From positions 248,001 to 312,000 of the forward strand of contig JAXMFU010000005.1 of NCBI GenBank assembly GCA_046347625.1: DNA of 64,000 nt, given 5' to 3'. The translations under genes were made by a program, and so were the position numbers. Each line of letters opens with the position of its first letter. Within the stretch, counting starts at the first letter, position 1. The DNA is from CAIMUS01 sp046347625. GTDB lineage: Bacteria > Pseudomonadota > Gammaproteobacteria > Competibacterales > Competibacteraceae. The notes under the pieces were generated by a model. That model had not been told where the DNA came from, did not search any database, and saw nothing but the letters and a program-made list of their open reading frames with translations. Shown here one piece after another: positions 44,101 to 52,342 of the stretch.

Positions 44101-44388
44101 TCTATTATGCCGTTCGAGTGCAGGTATCACTTCTTTATGCCAGCGGAAATCAGAGGCTGAGAGGTCAGAACTGATAAGAGGCAAGATAATGTCCGCGGCT
44201 TCCAATTGTTTCAGGATTTGTCGTTCCCACGGTGTTCCCGGGCTGATCTCCCTATCGTGCCAATCGATGATGTCGCGGTTTAGCTTGAGGATATGTAGCT
44301 GCTTTCTGAGACTTTCAAGCAAATTTATATCTTCGTGCGAATAGATATAGGAAACCATGATTGGTGTCTTATCTGTTGTATCCGTCAT
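41146..44388 (-). CDS. TIR–NB-ARC (STAND)–TPR defence-type protein with C-terminal DUF5919-like domain
   Basis: This 1080-residue protein combines four parts. Residues 9–150 are a TIR domain (IMVSYIYSHEDINLLESL; candidate NADase Glu in PWERQIL, residue 55). Residues about 180–480 are an NB-ARC/STAND ATPase (Walker A GFGGIGKST at 209–217, Walker B RYLLIFDNYE). Residues about 560–870 are tetratricopeptide-like helices (GIAKAWGNIGNARKEKGRFY and similar). The C-terminus (about 890–1070, IKFYPTLPTTTMLIID) resembles DUF5919/PLD-like domains. TIR-STAND proteins sense phage and then degrade NAD+. The start at 44388 has a strong GGGGGA ribosome site, better than the ATG nine codons upstream. It follows the NMN-adenylyltransferase-like gene by about 107 bp, same strand. 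AT-richer than its neighbours. Confidence 0.85.
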   Translation of the reverse strand: MTDTTDKTPIMVSYIYSHEDINLLESLRKQLHILKLNRDIIDWHDREISPGTPWERQILKQLEAADIILPLISSDLSASDFRWHKEVIPALERHNRGFARVIPVILRPCLWKVGPFKDLQAVPTDEKGVIKPITEWGNPDSAFENVADAIKKAVDELSARRRRTPPSPINEPTPRSIDHPEDRIFGRDAIAQQLIKKLRTARQPVVIKGFGGIGKSTVAELVSLRCTEQRLFDNIIQIDLRRYPSSAAGDDLLHEVFDIIVPKSNPNSNPTYEVDIDKKIETVIDLLLKNDRRYLLIFDNYESILHMEGNIQINVATKLAKFVNAVSKNVAILITSREDPNLDRQLVRELEPLNTDASRLFISQRLEDLDFKRTDQQISTIIEMSYGIPKVIKAVISLCKLQSVERVRQKLTKVNIPFEQSDKIYGDLFRESWNSLDDSAKKTLLAMVLFTGHASYNALKETAGIVDDQDFFNSVRKLDSMSLLDVRNRPDDTVYSIHPLTQNLCEAALKQDSEFESGASERFVKFYLAYCKDNYEKNPELVEREINNLMAAMRCAAGKGLWELLIEYRMPANQFLWKAGYWRQRAEADKLILEACFKLEKLELAAYVLVQDLGFTYLRFEDLDNADRYVRRGLEIFQKNNVQSGIALATRHLGKVALLKGEYEQPGKSWEYYFNESEQLYLQSLKIRESFEKSDPTQKVSIADLKLDFGRLYWLWGRKCTREGQMRQGMDLYIRAINVSEEAMSLFAQCGHEEDKHRGIAKAWGNIGNARKEKGRFYRSHNQPAEAVLEIEKAEQAYNESLRIADQIHKVDEIAHAQWGLGEIYEFYAEEFPLKAKDRLEKALDYAKQSHELYSRMATPYDQNVTEKLCDRIAKKLTKESSVEIQAKIVDFYPNRNSIPPFIELLNSCRQELKILGVTFSVIIHNHQNSFKDILHKGINVELLMMSPIDMRGHELPWVDEIGKVYNFDGFSDLLRANIKAIKSWRNQLEVSTRQNLKIKFYPTLPTTTMLIIDKQSEEGFIKLESLLFKFPPLSRPSYILKNKQSPDLFKCLVEMFEKLWNIGIDIDDRVFSRFLSQPK

Positions 44389-44495
44389 ATATCCCCCAAA
44401 ATTGATAATTGTCATCTGACCTGCAACCGGGCTCTGTGACCAAATTCTTTATGCGTATCTGCAATCTCGCAAAGGTAGCCTTCTTATGCCCCGTA

Positions 44496-45038
44496 CTATA
44501 CTGTGGCTTTGGAAAGCCACGCATCAAGGACTCGAATTGTCCCTTTAGGTACTTTAGTTCGCCACTGAGATCTACCGGCTGCAATGTCGGCACGCACCTC
44601 GCTTCCGCTGCTAAGGCGGGTGCCTTCGATAATTTTAACGTGGTAGCCGTATGCCTCAAAGGCACTTTTTTTCTCGTGATCCCAAGGATCAAGCAGTCGC
44701 ATGAACTGAACCACATCTTGGTCAGGTACGTAGTGGTTCCATGTCTCTGGCGTATGAATTGGAAAGGGAACAATGGTTACGTCGGCTAACCGGCGTGTGT
44801 GGTCAGGACAACACGAGATAGACTCCTGAATCATCCGGGCGCGTAGATAGTACGAATACGGATTCGCGTCCGTTCTATGGCGGTGCGAGTCCGATGCGAT
44901 TTCAACAATTGTCCCAGGTTCAGGGTTCGTGATACCGACAATAAGCCGGTGGCATCGTTCGAGCGCAGACTTCAGGTAGTCAAAGTGACCATTATGGAAG
45001 GGCTGGAACCGGCCGTGGATCATGCCAATAGGAATCAT
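44496..45038 (-). CDS. NMN adenylyltransferase-like nucleotidyltransferase (NadM type)
   Basis: This 180-residue enzyme of the HxGH nucleotidyltransferase superfamily has MIHGRFQPFHNGHFDYLKSAL at the start and the ISxxS-like GTRLSSGSEVRADIAAGRSQW near the end. The GRFQPFHNGH form is characteristic of archaeal-type NadM, which makes NAD+ from NMN and ATP. It starts 1 nt after the HIT gene's stop. Placed directly upstream of a TIR gene, it could restore NAD+ or make a related dinucleotide. Other substrates are possible. Confidence 0.8.
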   Translation of the reverse strand: MIPIGMIHGRFQPFHNGHFDYLKSALERCHRLIVGITNPEPGTIVEIASDSHRHRTDANPYSYYLRARMIQESISCCPDHTRRLADVTIVPFPIHTPETWNHYVPDQDVVQFMRLLDPWDHEKKSAFEAYGYHVKIIEGTRLSSGSEVRADIAAGRSQWRTKVPKGTIRVLDAWLSKATV

Positions 45039-45039
45039 G

Positions 45040-45366
45040 CTACATGTTCTCTGCTACGTACACGTGCCAGTGGAGATGTTTGGTTTGCTGAAGCTTGCCA
45101 AAGTTCGTCGTCAGTCGACATCCCCCATGTTCTCGCCATACTTTGTCAACAACACCGGCTAGTACATCCATCATCTCGGTGAGTAGGTCGCTGTGCTCAT
45201 GAATGAGATCCAGAAGAGATTCGATATGAAATTTGGGAATGACCACGATATGGACGGGCCAACTCGGTTTGGTGTGGTGGAACGCCAGCACATGCTCGGT
45301 CTCAATCACCTTATCAACGGCGACCGCGCCAGATAAAACCTGCTTACAGTAAAAATCGTTGCACAT
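45040..45366 (-). CDS. HIT-family nucleotide hydrolase/transferase
   Basis: This 108-residue histidine-triad protein has catalytic motif HLHWHVYV near the C-terminus (H-x-H-x-H) and PSWPVHIVVIPKFHIESLLDL in the body. HIT proteins split adenylylated compounds such as AMP-phosphoramidates or dinucleoside polyphosphates. It is sandwiched between selD and an adenylyltransferase-like gene with tiny gaps, so it probably acts on a nucleotide made or used by those enzymes. No substrate can be deduced. Confidence 0.88.
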   Translation of the reverse strand: MCNDFYCKQVLSGAVAVDKVIETEHVLAFHHTKPSWPVHIVVIPKFHIESLLDLIHEHSDLLTEMMDVLAGVVDKVWREHGGCRLTTNFGKLQQTKHLHWHVYVAENM

Positions 45367-45412
45367 AGTGCTCGTGTTTTCCTCGTATTGGTTATCCCGC
45401 CCTCGAAGCTAA

Positions 45413-46462
45413 CTATTCGAGGATTAGATTTTTTCTGTCGAATTGAGTTACAGTCCCAATAATCTCGGCACGATCGAATCCTGCAGCATGTAATGCCTGA
45501 ATTACCTGTGGAGCTTGTTCAACAGGAAGCGCCACGAGTAAACCACCGTTGGTTTGCGGATCAAACAAAACCTGGAGTGTTGAGTGAGGGATCCCTTGCG
45601 GCAGGAGCAGGTGCTCACGGACATAGGCTATGTTCTCAGCCGTTATGGTAGTCCCAATTCCGTCCTCATACATCTCGATTGCGCCCTTCATAATTGGAAT
45701 TGTACGACATTGAATCCGGTACGTAACTTTGGAAGCCTTTGCCATTTCCAGCGCATGCCCAAGAAGACCGAATCCGGTAATGTCCGTGGCCGCATGGATC
45801 GAGAATAAAGAAAGTAGTTCAGCTGCTGTCTTGTTCAATGTCGTAGCGCACTGAACCGCTTCCATAATATCTTCAGTTCTGAGGCGGCCACGGCGGAGCG
45901 CGCTGAAGAGAACCCCCATACCTATCGGCTTGGTGAGGACAAGTACGTCGCCTTCTTTTGCATCACTGTTCCGCCAGATCTCATCCGGTCGCACAATACC
46001 GATGGCGGCTAGGCCGAAGAGCAGTTGGTCGTTACGCACGGTATGGCCACCCACCAACAGGGCTGCAGCCTCTTGAACTTTGCGATTGGCGCCTGCAAGT
46101 ATCCCCTCGGCGGCCGAGCAACTAAGAGCTTCGGGGATACCCATAATGCTCAAGCATATGATGGGACGACTACCCATTGCATAGACATCACTCAATGCAT
46201 TTGCGGCCGCAATCTGCCCGAAAATGTCTGGCTCAGCAACTGGTGGTGCAATCACATCGACAGTAGCAACAATTGCTGTATCGGAAGTCAATTTGTATAC
46301 TGCTGCATCTTCGTTGCCTGAAAAATCTGTGAGCAGATTAGGGTCTTGCTGTATTGAAAGGGTACCGATAATTCTATTGAGATCTACTGGATTCAGTTTT
46401 GCTGCGCATCCTCCTGTTCGGCAGAACTGGAAGAGTATTGAATCATACACGTCTTTTACCAT
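45413..46462 (-). CDS. selD: Selenide, water dikinase (selenophosphate synthase)
   Basis: This 349-residue enzyme makes selenophosphate from selenide and ATP. Seen: FQFCRTGGCAAKL, with Cys and Lys at the usual active-site positions; ANALSDVYAMGSRPI; LLVGGHTVRNDQL; ATDITGFGLLGHALEMA; and FDPQTNGGLLVAL. It is Cys-type, not selenocysteine. No selA, selB, selU/mnmH or senB gene is in the window. Instead it heads an operon with HIT and nucleotidyltransferase genes (47-nt and 1-nt gaps) and perhaps the TIR-STAND gene. Base composition is lower in G+C than the flanking spoVR block, suggesting transfer with its neighbours. Confidence 0.94.
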   Translation of the reverse strand: MVKDVYDSILFQFCRTGGCAAKLNPVDLNRIIGTLSIQQDPNLLTDFSGNEDAAVYKLTSDTAIVATVDVIAPPVAEPDIFGQIAAANALSDVYAMGSRPIICLSIMGIPEALSCSAAEGILAGANRKVQEAAALLVGGHTVRNDQLLFGLAAIGIVRPDEIWRNSDAKEGDVLVLTKPIGMGVLFSALRRGRLRTEDIMEAVQCATTLNKTAAELLSLFSIHAATDITGFGLLGHALEMAKASKVTYRIQCRTIPIMKGAIEMYEDGIGTTITAENIAYVREHLLLPQGIPHSTLQVLFDPQTNGGLLVALPVEQAPQVIQALHAAGFDRAEIIGTVTQFDRKNLILE

Positions 46463-46632
46463 GGTATTAATTTAATCCTAATTGGTTCTACCTTTTGAGA
46501 CTGGCGAAGGGGTCGCGACATTCCCCGGTTAAACCGGGGGACCCCCCGCCTTGCTGCGAGTGCAGGCACTGATCTTGCGCTTCTTGACCCTGTCGCGCAA
46601 GTCATTTTCACTACGGTTGAAAGCCATTTTAA

Positions 46633-46775
46633 TCACCGCCGCGGACACTCCCCCACCAGTTCCACCCTGCCGTGTTCATCCACAGTCTCCAGTGCTTGAG
46701 CACCTCGAAGGCGGAATCGGCCAGCGGCTTGCGATTATAAAGGGTCACAACGATCGCCAGATCGTGTCGGCTCAT
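46633..46775 (-). pseudogene. spoVR 3'-end fragment
   Basis: The minus strand encodes RKPLADSAFEVLKHW and, after a deletion and frame change, VDEHGRVELVGECPRR, nearly the end of SpoVR (RKPLADSATEVLKHLHRLW … VDEHGKVDVVGECPRR). At DNA level CACCGCCGCGGACACTCCCC through CGTGTTCATCCAC matches 47574–47625. The piece is therefore a degenerate duplication of the spoVR 3' end, with a DUF433/DUF5615 module lying between the two copies. Upstream, 46463–46632 holds no gene. Confidence 0.8.
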
Positions 46776-47134
46776 CAAAACGGAATCCAAGCCAGCTTGT
46801 CGAGCCATTCTTCAGACTCCGTAGCTTCCCAAACCAGGAACAACTCCTGGGCTACTTGACCGATCGGTATCCTGGGACGCACCCAGAGTAGCCCCCATAT
46901 ATGTCCACCAGCAGCCCAGTGTGCTTCCAGATGTCCTGGCATACTCTTACGGTTGTCCGTTACCAAGAGCCGTTGCGCTAACGCCAGGTAATTGAGCACC
47001 CCTGCATCAGGTGTTCCCAACGGTGGCGCATTCGAATCGCCCACTCGCAGGACATCAATAGCTGGATTAAGCCGCTGTAAAGCCACTTTGAGGCGAGGCG
47101 ATAAATTCTCATCCAGCAAGAAACGAACCTTCAC
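46775..47134 (-). CDS. DUF5615 PIN-like toxin
   Basis: This 119-residue DUF5615 protein has VRFLLDENLSPRLKVALQRLN (first acidic residue), PDAGVLNYLALAQRLLVTDNRKSMPGHLEAH (further conserved acidic and RK residues) and a C-terminal ELFLVWEATESEEW. Predicted PIN-like RNase toxin, paired with the overlapping DUF433 gene (GTG start overlaps TGA). Its stop overlaps the start of a spoVR-derived fragment. Confidence 0.88.
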   Translation of the reverse strand: MKVRFLLDENLSPRLKVALQRLNPAIDVLRVGDSNAPPLGTPDAGVLNYLALAQRLLVTDNRKSMPGHLEAHWAAGGHIWGLLWVRPRIPIGQVAQELFLVWEATESEEWLDKLAWIPF

Positions 47135-47475
47135 GAGGAGATCACTTGTTTATCGGCACGTCCAGCCGCTCGTTCGGCCTTCAGTCTTTGCAGGCGTTGC
47201 ACCAAAGGAGATGGATTTGCCGCCCATTCCCGATAGTGCTGTTCCCGCCATGCCACTAAACGTGACAGATAAGCATCCATCTCCGCCCGATTATGGAGAT
47301 AAAAGGTAATGGTTGCATGAACCTGTTCCAAATTGAGCGTGGGCAGACTGGCAACAATTTCTTCGGGCGTATAACCTTCCAGGTAATAGTCAAGAACATT
47401 GTCGATACCGATTCGGTGTCCTTTAAGGCGGATGTCGTCAGGTGCTAAAAAGTCAAAATAGTCTTCCAACTGCAT
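47131..47475 (-). CDS. DUF433 antitoxin
   Basis: This 114-residue DUF433 protein has IRLKGHRIGIDNVLDYYLEGYTPEEIVASLPTLNLEQVHATITFYLHNR, with a longer C-terminal tail than usual (LVAWREQHYREWAANPSPLV…). It is the antitoxin of the following DUF5615 toxin. Module inserted between spoVR and a duplicated spoVR 3' fragment. Confidence 0.88.
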   Translation of the reverse strand: MQLEDYFDFLAPDDIRLKGHRIGIDNVLDYYLEGYTPEEIVASLPTLNLEQVHATITFYLHNRAEMDAYLSRLVAWREQHYREWAANPSPLVQRLQRLKAERAAGRADKQVISS

Positions 47476-47570
47476 TGGCCAACCTCGGAAGTTAGGAAGA
47501 ACCCGGATTGCGCTCCGCGAGCTCCGCTCCAGCCGGGCAAATTAACAGCGGCGAGACGCCGCTGCCACAG

Positions 47571-49070
47571 TCACCGCCGCGGACACTCCCCCACCACGTC
47601 CACCTTGCCGTGTTCATCCACGCTCTCCAGGCGTACCGTAAAGCCCCACAGTCGGTGCAGATGCTTGAGCACCTCGGTGGCGGAATCCGCCAGTGGCTTG
47701 CGGTGGTACTGGGTATGCCGCAACGTCAGGGAGCGGTCGCCCCGATGATCCACCGCGTACACCTGAATATTCGGCTCCCGGCTGCCCAGATTGTACTGGT
47801 CGGATAACGCCTGCCGCACATAACGATAGCCGTCGTCATTATGGATGGCGGCGATTTCCAACTCGGATTGGGTATCGTCGTCCAGCAAGGCGAACAGCTT
47901 GAAGTCACGGATGACTTTGGGTGACAGGTACTGGGCGATAAAACTCTCGTCCTTGAAATTGCGCATGGCAAAATCCAGGACTTTGATCCAGTCCATGCCG
48001 GCGATGTCGGGAAACCAGTGGCGATCCTCGTCGGTCGGGTGTTCGCAAATGCGGCGGATATCGCTCATCATCGCAAACCCCAGGGCATAGGGATTGAGCC
48101 CGCTGTAATAAGGCACATCGAAGGGCGGCTGCATGATCACACTGGTATGGGATTGCAGGAACTCGATCATGAAGCCGTCGTTGATAAAACCCCGGTCATA
48201 CAGCTCGTTCAGCAGGGTGTAATGCCAGAAGGTGGCCCAACCCTCGTTCATCACCTGGGTCTGCCGCTGCGGATAGAAGTACTGCGCCAGCTTGCGGACG
48301 ATGCGCACGATCTCGCGCTGCCAGGGTTCCAGCAACGGGGCGTTCTTCTCGATAAAGTACAGCAGATTTTCCTGTGGTTCGGCGGGAAACCGTTTGCTGG
48401 TCTTGGGATCGTCGACGGCGGTTTCCCGGGTGGGAATCGTGCGCCAGAGCTCATTGACCTGGGATTGCAGGTAGGCTTCCCGCTCGATCTGCCGTTGCTG
48501 CTCCTTGTGCATGGACAGGGGGGTGGGACGCTTGTAGCGATCCACGCCGTAATTCATCAGCGCATGGCAGGAGTCGAGGAATAGCTCGACGGTTTCCAGG
48601 CCGTACTTTTCCTCGCACTCGGCGATATAATTTTTGGCGAACAGCAGATAGTCGATAATCGCATCGGCGCTGGTCCAGGTACGGAACAGATAGTTGCCCT
48701 TGAAAAAGGAATTATGACCATACGAGGCATGGGCGATGACCAGCGCCTGCATGGTCATGGTGTTCTCTTCCATGAGATAGGCAATACAGGGATCGGAATT
48801 GATCACGATCTCGTAGGCCAGTCCCATCTGCCCACGCTTGTAATTCTGCTCGACGGAGACGAAGTGCTTGCCGTAGGACCAATGTTTGTAGCCCAGCGGC
48901 ATCCCCACCGAGGAGTAGGCATCCATCATCTGCTCGGCCGTAATGATTTCGAGCTGCTTGGGATAGGTATCCAGGTGGAAATCGGCGGCGATGGCACCGA
49001 TTTCCTCGTCATAGCGCTCCAGCAGAGGAAAGGTCCATTCGGACGAATCGGAAATCAAACGATGGGTCAT
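47571..49070 (-). CDS. spoVR: SpoVR family protein
   Basis: This 499-residue cytoplasmic protein is last in the conserved prkA–yeaH–spoVR operon. Family segments: MGLAYEIVINSDPCIAYLMEENTMTMQALVIAHASYGHNSFFKGNYLF, NEGWATFWHYTLLNELYDRGF and PPFDVPYYSGLNPYALGFAM. Biochemical role unknown; linked to nitrogen starvation and stationary-phase responses in enterobacteria (YcgB). The ATG at 49070 overlaps the yeaH stop (ATGA). Its 3' end has been copied to 46.6–46.8 kb. Confidence 0.96.
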   Translation of the reverse strand: MTHRLISDSSEWTFPLLERYDEEIGAIAADFHLDTYPKQLEIITAEQMMDAYSSVGMPLGYKHWSYGKHFVSVEQNYKRGQMGLAYEIVINSDPCIAYLMEENTMTMQALVIAHASYGHNSFFKGNYLFRTWTSADAIIDYLLFAKNYIAECEEKYGLETVELFLDSCHALMNYGVDRYKRPTPLSMHKEQQRQIEREAYLQSQVNELWRTIPTRETAVDDPKTSKRFPAEPQENLLYFIEKNAPLLEPWQREIVRIVRKLAQYFYPQRQTQVMNEGWATFWHYTLLNELYDRGFINDGFMIEFLQSHTSVIMQPPFDVPYYSGLNPYALGFAMMSDIRRICEHPTDEDRHWFPDIAGMDWIKVLDFAMRNFKDESFIAQYLSPKVIRDFKLFALLDDDTQSELEIAAIHNDDGYRYVRQALSDQYNLGSREPNIQVYAVDHRGDRSLTLRHTQYHRKPLADSATEVLKHLHRLWGFTVRLESVDEHGKVDVVGECPRR

Positions 49071-50335
49071 GTGTGTGCACGCTTCTTGAACAGTTCCCTG
49101 AACACGGGGTAAATATCCGCCGGCCCATCGATCTGCCGCATGGCAAATTGCGGGAAAATCTGGCGGACGTCCTCGTACGCCTCCCACAAGCTCTGATGCC
49201 GGTCCGGGGTGATTTCGATATAAGCGAAATAGCGCACCAGGGGCATGATGTGCTTCATCAGCAACTCCCGACAGGTGGGAGAGTCATGATGCCAGTTGTC
49301 GCCGTCCGAGGCTTGCGCCGCGTAAATATTCCAACTCGATACCGGATAGCGCTCCCGCATGATATCGCGCATCAGGGTGAGTGCGCTGGATACCACGGTG
49401 CCGCCGGTCTCGCGGGAATAGAAGAATTCCTCTTCATTGACTTCCTTGGCAACCGTATGATGGCGGATAAATACCACCTCGATCCGTTCGTAGTTGCGTT
49501 TCAAGAATAGATACAGCAGGGTGAAAAAGCGTTTGGCCAGATCCTTGCGGGCCTTGTCCATCGAGCCGGAAACATCCATCAGGCAGAACATCACCGCCTG
49601 GCTGGTGGGCTGGGGCTGGCGGATCCGGTTGGCGTAGCGCAGATCGAAGGTGTCGATAAACGGAATCGCGTTGATGCGGGCCCGCAGGCTGCTGATCTCT
49701 TCCCGCAGGGCGATTACCCTGGGGTCGGTCTCATCCGTTTCCGCCAGCAAGGCCTCCAGTTCCGCCTCCTTATCCCGCAGCTTGGCACTGTACGGAGCCG
49801 ACAGCGCGATCCGGCGTGCCAGCGCCCCTTTAAGAGAGCGCACCACATCGATATTGGGTGGAATACCGACGGAGGAAAAACCGGCCCGTACCGATTTGAA
49901 TTCCTCCAGCTTGGTCAATTGAGTTTTGACCAGGTTGGGCAGTTCGAGATCCTCGAAAAACAGTTCCAGAAATTCCTCGCGGGACAGGGTAAAGACGAAG
50001 TCATCCTCGCCCGAACCGCTGTTGCTGGCCTGGCCGCCGCCACCACCGCCTTTTCCACCCCGGGGACGGGGTACCCGGTCACCCGGCACGAATTCCTTAT
50101 TGCCGGGATGAATGACCTCGCGACGGCCACCCGGACCATGGCTGAAAACGGGTTCGGAAATATCTCTGGCGGGAATGCTGACCTTTTCCCCGCTATCCAT
50201 GTCCGTGATCGAGCGACCGTGCATGGCGTCGTTTACGGCCTTTTTCAACTGACTTTTAAAGCGTCGAATAAAGCGCTGGCGGTTGACCGCGCTTTTATTC
50301 TTGCCATCCACCCGTCTGTCGATGAACGTCGGCAT
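49067..50335 (-). CDS. yeaH: YeaH/YhbH family (DUF444) protein
   Basis: This 422-residue DUF444 protein has N-terminal PTFIDRRVDGKNKSAVNRQRFIRRFK, a Gly-rich linker (PRGGKGGGGGGQASNSG) and a C-terminal vWA-like domain with MFCLMDVSGSM as metal site. It works with the PrkA kinase, encoded 13 nt upstream, in a stress-response module. Translationally coupled to spoVR. Confidence 0.96.
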   Translation of the reverse strand: MPTFIDRRVDGKNKSAVNRQRFIRRFKSQLKKAVNDAMHGRSITDMDSGEKVSIPARDISEPVFSHGPGGRREVIHPGNKEFVPGDRVPRPRGGKGGGGGGQASNSGSGEDDFVFTLSREEFLELFFEDLELPNLVKTQLTKLEEFKSVRAGFSSVGIPPNIDVVRSLKGALARRIALSAPYSAKLRDKEAELEALLAETDETDPRVIALREEISSLRARINAIPFIDTFDLRYANRIRQPQPTSQAVMFCLMDVSGSMDKARKDLAKRFFTLLYLFLKRNYERIEVVFIRHHTVAKEVNEEEFFYSRETGGTVVSSALTLMRDIMRERYPVSSWNIYAAQASDGDNWHHDSPTCRELLMKHIMPLVRYFAYIEITPDRHQSLWEAYEDVRQIFPQFAMRQIDGPADIYPVFRELFKKRAHT

Positions 50336-50348
50336 AGCGATTCCTCGG

Positions 50349-52271
50349 TTAGGAAGCCTTACGCACCCTCAGGTACCACTCCGACAACAACCGTACCTGC
50401 TTGGCCGTATAACCCTTGGTCACCATCCGGTTGACGAACTCCTCATGCTTCTTCTGCTCTTCGGCCGAGGCCTTGGCATTGAAGGAAATGACCGGCAGCA
50501 ACTCTTCCGTGCTGGAGAACATCTTCTTCTCGATAACGGCGCGCAGCTTCTCATAGCTGGTCCAGGCGGGATTGCGACCATTATTGTTGGCCCGCGCCCG
50601 CAGCACGAAGTTGACGATCTCGTTACGGAAATCCTTGGGATTGCTGATTCCGGCCGGCTTTTCGATCTTCTCCAGTTCGGTATTCAGCGCGGCCCGGTCG
50701 AAGAATTCACCGGTATCCGGATCGCGGTACTCCTGATCCTGAATCCAGAAGTCGGCATAAGTCACATACCGATCGAACAGATTCTGACCGTATTCCGCAT
50801 AGGATTCCAGATAGGCCGTCTGCAGTTCCTTGCCGATAAATTCGGCGTAGCGGGGGGCCAGATAGCCCTTGAGATAGCTGAGATAGCGCTCTTCCTGTTC
50901 CGGCGGGAATTGCTCGCGTTCGATCTGCCGCTCCAGCACATACAGCAGGTGAACCGGGTTGGCCGCCACCTCGCTATGATCGAAGTTGAAGACCTGCGAC
51001 AGAATCTTGAAGGCAAAACGGGTGGAAATCCCGGTCATGCCTTCATCCACCCCGGCATAGTCGCGGTATTCCTGGATCGACTTGGCCTTGGGATCGGTAT
51101 CCTTAAGATTCTCGCCGTCGTAGACCCGCATCTTCGAGAAAATACTGGAGTTCTCCGGTTCCTTCAGGCGCGACAGCACCGTAAACTGAGCCAGCATTTC
51201 CAGCGTGCCGGGGGCGCATGGCGATTCGGTCAACGAGCTTTCCCGCAGCAGCTTCTCGTAGATCTTGACCTCCTCGGATACCCGCAGGCAGTAAGGCACC
51301 TTGACGATGTAAACTCGATCCAGAAACGCCTCATTGTTCTTATTGTTCTTAAAGGTCTGCCATTCCGACTCGTTGGAATGGGCCAGGATAATGCCGTCGT
51401 AGGGCAGGGCCGACAGCCCCTCGGTGCCGTTGTAGTTCCCTTCCTGGGTGGCGGTCAGCAACGGGTGCAGCACCTTGATCGGCGCCTTGAACATTTCCAC
51501 GAATTCCATCAACCCGCGGTTGGCCCGGCACAGTGCGCCGGAGTAACTGTAGGCATCCGTATCGTTCTGGGCGAAATGCTCCAGCTTGCGAATATCCACC
51601 TTGCCAACCAGAGAGGAAATATCCTGATTGTTCTCGTCGCCCGGTTCGGTCTTGGCGATGGCGATCTGATTCAAGATCGAAGGATGCAGCTTGATCACCT
51701 TGAATTTGGTGATATCGCCATTGAACTCGTGCAGCCGCTTGACCGCCCAGGGCGACATAATAGTCTTCAGATAACGCCGGGGAATACCATAGTCGTCTTC
51801 CAGAATGGGACCGTCTTCGTCCGGTGCGAACAGACTGAGCGGCGATTCGAACACCGGCGAGTCTTGGATGGCATAAAAAGGAACTCTCTCCATCAGCGAC
51901 TTAAGCCGCTCCGCCAGGGAGGACTTGCCACCACCGACCGGCCCCAGCAGGTAGAGAATCTGTTTCTTCTCTTCCAGCCCCTGGGCGGAATGCCTCAGAT
52001 AGGACACGATCTGCTCGATGGAGTCTTCCATGCCGTAGAACTCCTCGAACGCCGGGTACCGCTTGATAATTTTGTTGGAAAAAACCCGACTCAACCGGGG
52101 ATCCAGGCGAGTATCGATCAACTCCGGTTCCCCGATGGCCATCAACAGGCGTTCCCCGGCCGTCGCATAGGCGCCGGAGTCGCTTTTGCAAATTTCCAGA
52201 TATTCCTGGATGGTATAGACTTCTTCCCGCGTCTTTTCGTAGCGAGACTGATAACGGTTGAAAATGCTCAT
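50349..52271 (-). CDS. prkA: PrkA serine protein kinase (YeaG)
   Basis: This 640-residue AAA-type serine kinase has P-loop LLGPVGGGKSSLAERL, the PrkA AAA segments PCLRVSEEVKIYEKLL and GMTGISTRFAFKILS, and a C-terminal kinase-like region. E. coli YeaG is needed for metabolic adaptation to nitrogen starvation, and its gene is sigma-54/NtrC dependent. The start at 52271 is chosen from family length and a GAGGT ribosome site. A near-consensus sigma-54 promoter lies about 56 bp upstream and an NtrC-type palindrome about 255 bp upstream. First gene of the operon. Confidence 0.97.
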   Translation of the reverse strand: MSIFNRYQSRYEKTREEVYTIQEYLEICKSDSGAYATAGERLLMAIGEPELIDTRLDPRLSRVFSNKIIKRYPAFEEFYGMEDSIEQIVSYLRHSAQGLEEKKQILYLLGPVGGGKSSLAERLKSLMERVPFYAIQDSPVFESPLSLFAPDEDGPILEDDYGIPRRYLKTIMSPWAVKRLHEFNGDITKFKVIKLHPSILNQIAIAKTEPGDENNQDISSLVGKVDIRKLEHFAQNDTDAYSYSGALCRANRGLMEFVEMFKAPIKVLHPLLTATQEGNYNGTEGLSALPYDGIILAHSNESEWQTFKNNKNNEAFLDRVYIVKVPYCLRVSEEVKIYEKLLRESSLTESPCAPGTLEMLAQFTVLSRLKEPENSSIFSKMRVYDGENLKDTDPKAKSIQEYRDYAGVDEGMTGISTRFAFKILSQVFNFDHSEVAANPVHLLYVLERQIEREQFPPEQEERYLSYLKGYLAPRYAEFIGKELQTAYLESYAEYGQNLFDRYVTYADFWIQDQEYRDPDTGEFFDRAALNTELEKIEKPAGISNPKDFRNEIVNFVLRARANNNGRNPAWTSYEKLRAVIEKKMFSSTEELLPVISFNAKASAEEQKKHEEFVNRMVTKGYTAKQVRLLSEWYLRVRKAS

Positions 52272-52326
52272 ATAGGTTTTACCTCGCTCGGCACAGGCCG
52301 TTGTATGCTTGCTGAGATCCAACCTC

Positions 52327-52342
52327 AGCAAGTAACGGGCCA
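52327..52342 (-). promoter_or_regulatory. Sigma-54 (−24/−12) promoter of the prkA operon
   Basis: Minus strand TGGCCCG-TTAC-TTGCT against the consensus TGGCACG-N4-TTGCW: one mismatch, with the invariant GG and GC correctly spaced. It lies about 56 bp upstream of the prkA ATG. Confidence 0.85.

Noticed and set aside
44369..44773. Open frame between the TIR gene and the NMNAT-like gene
   Set aside because: It overlaps the NMNAT-like gene in another frame, and its content shows no family features.
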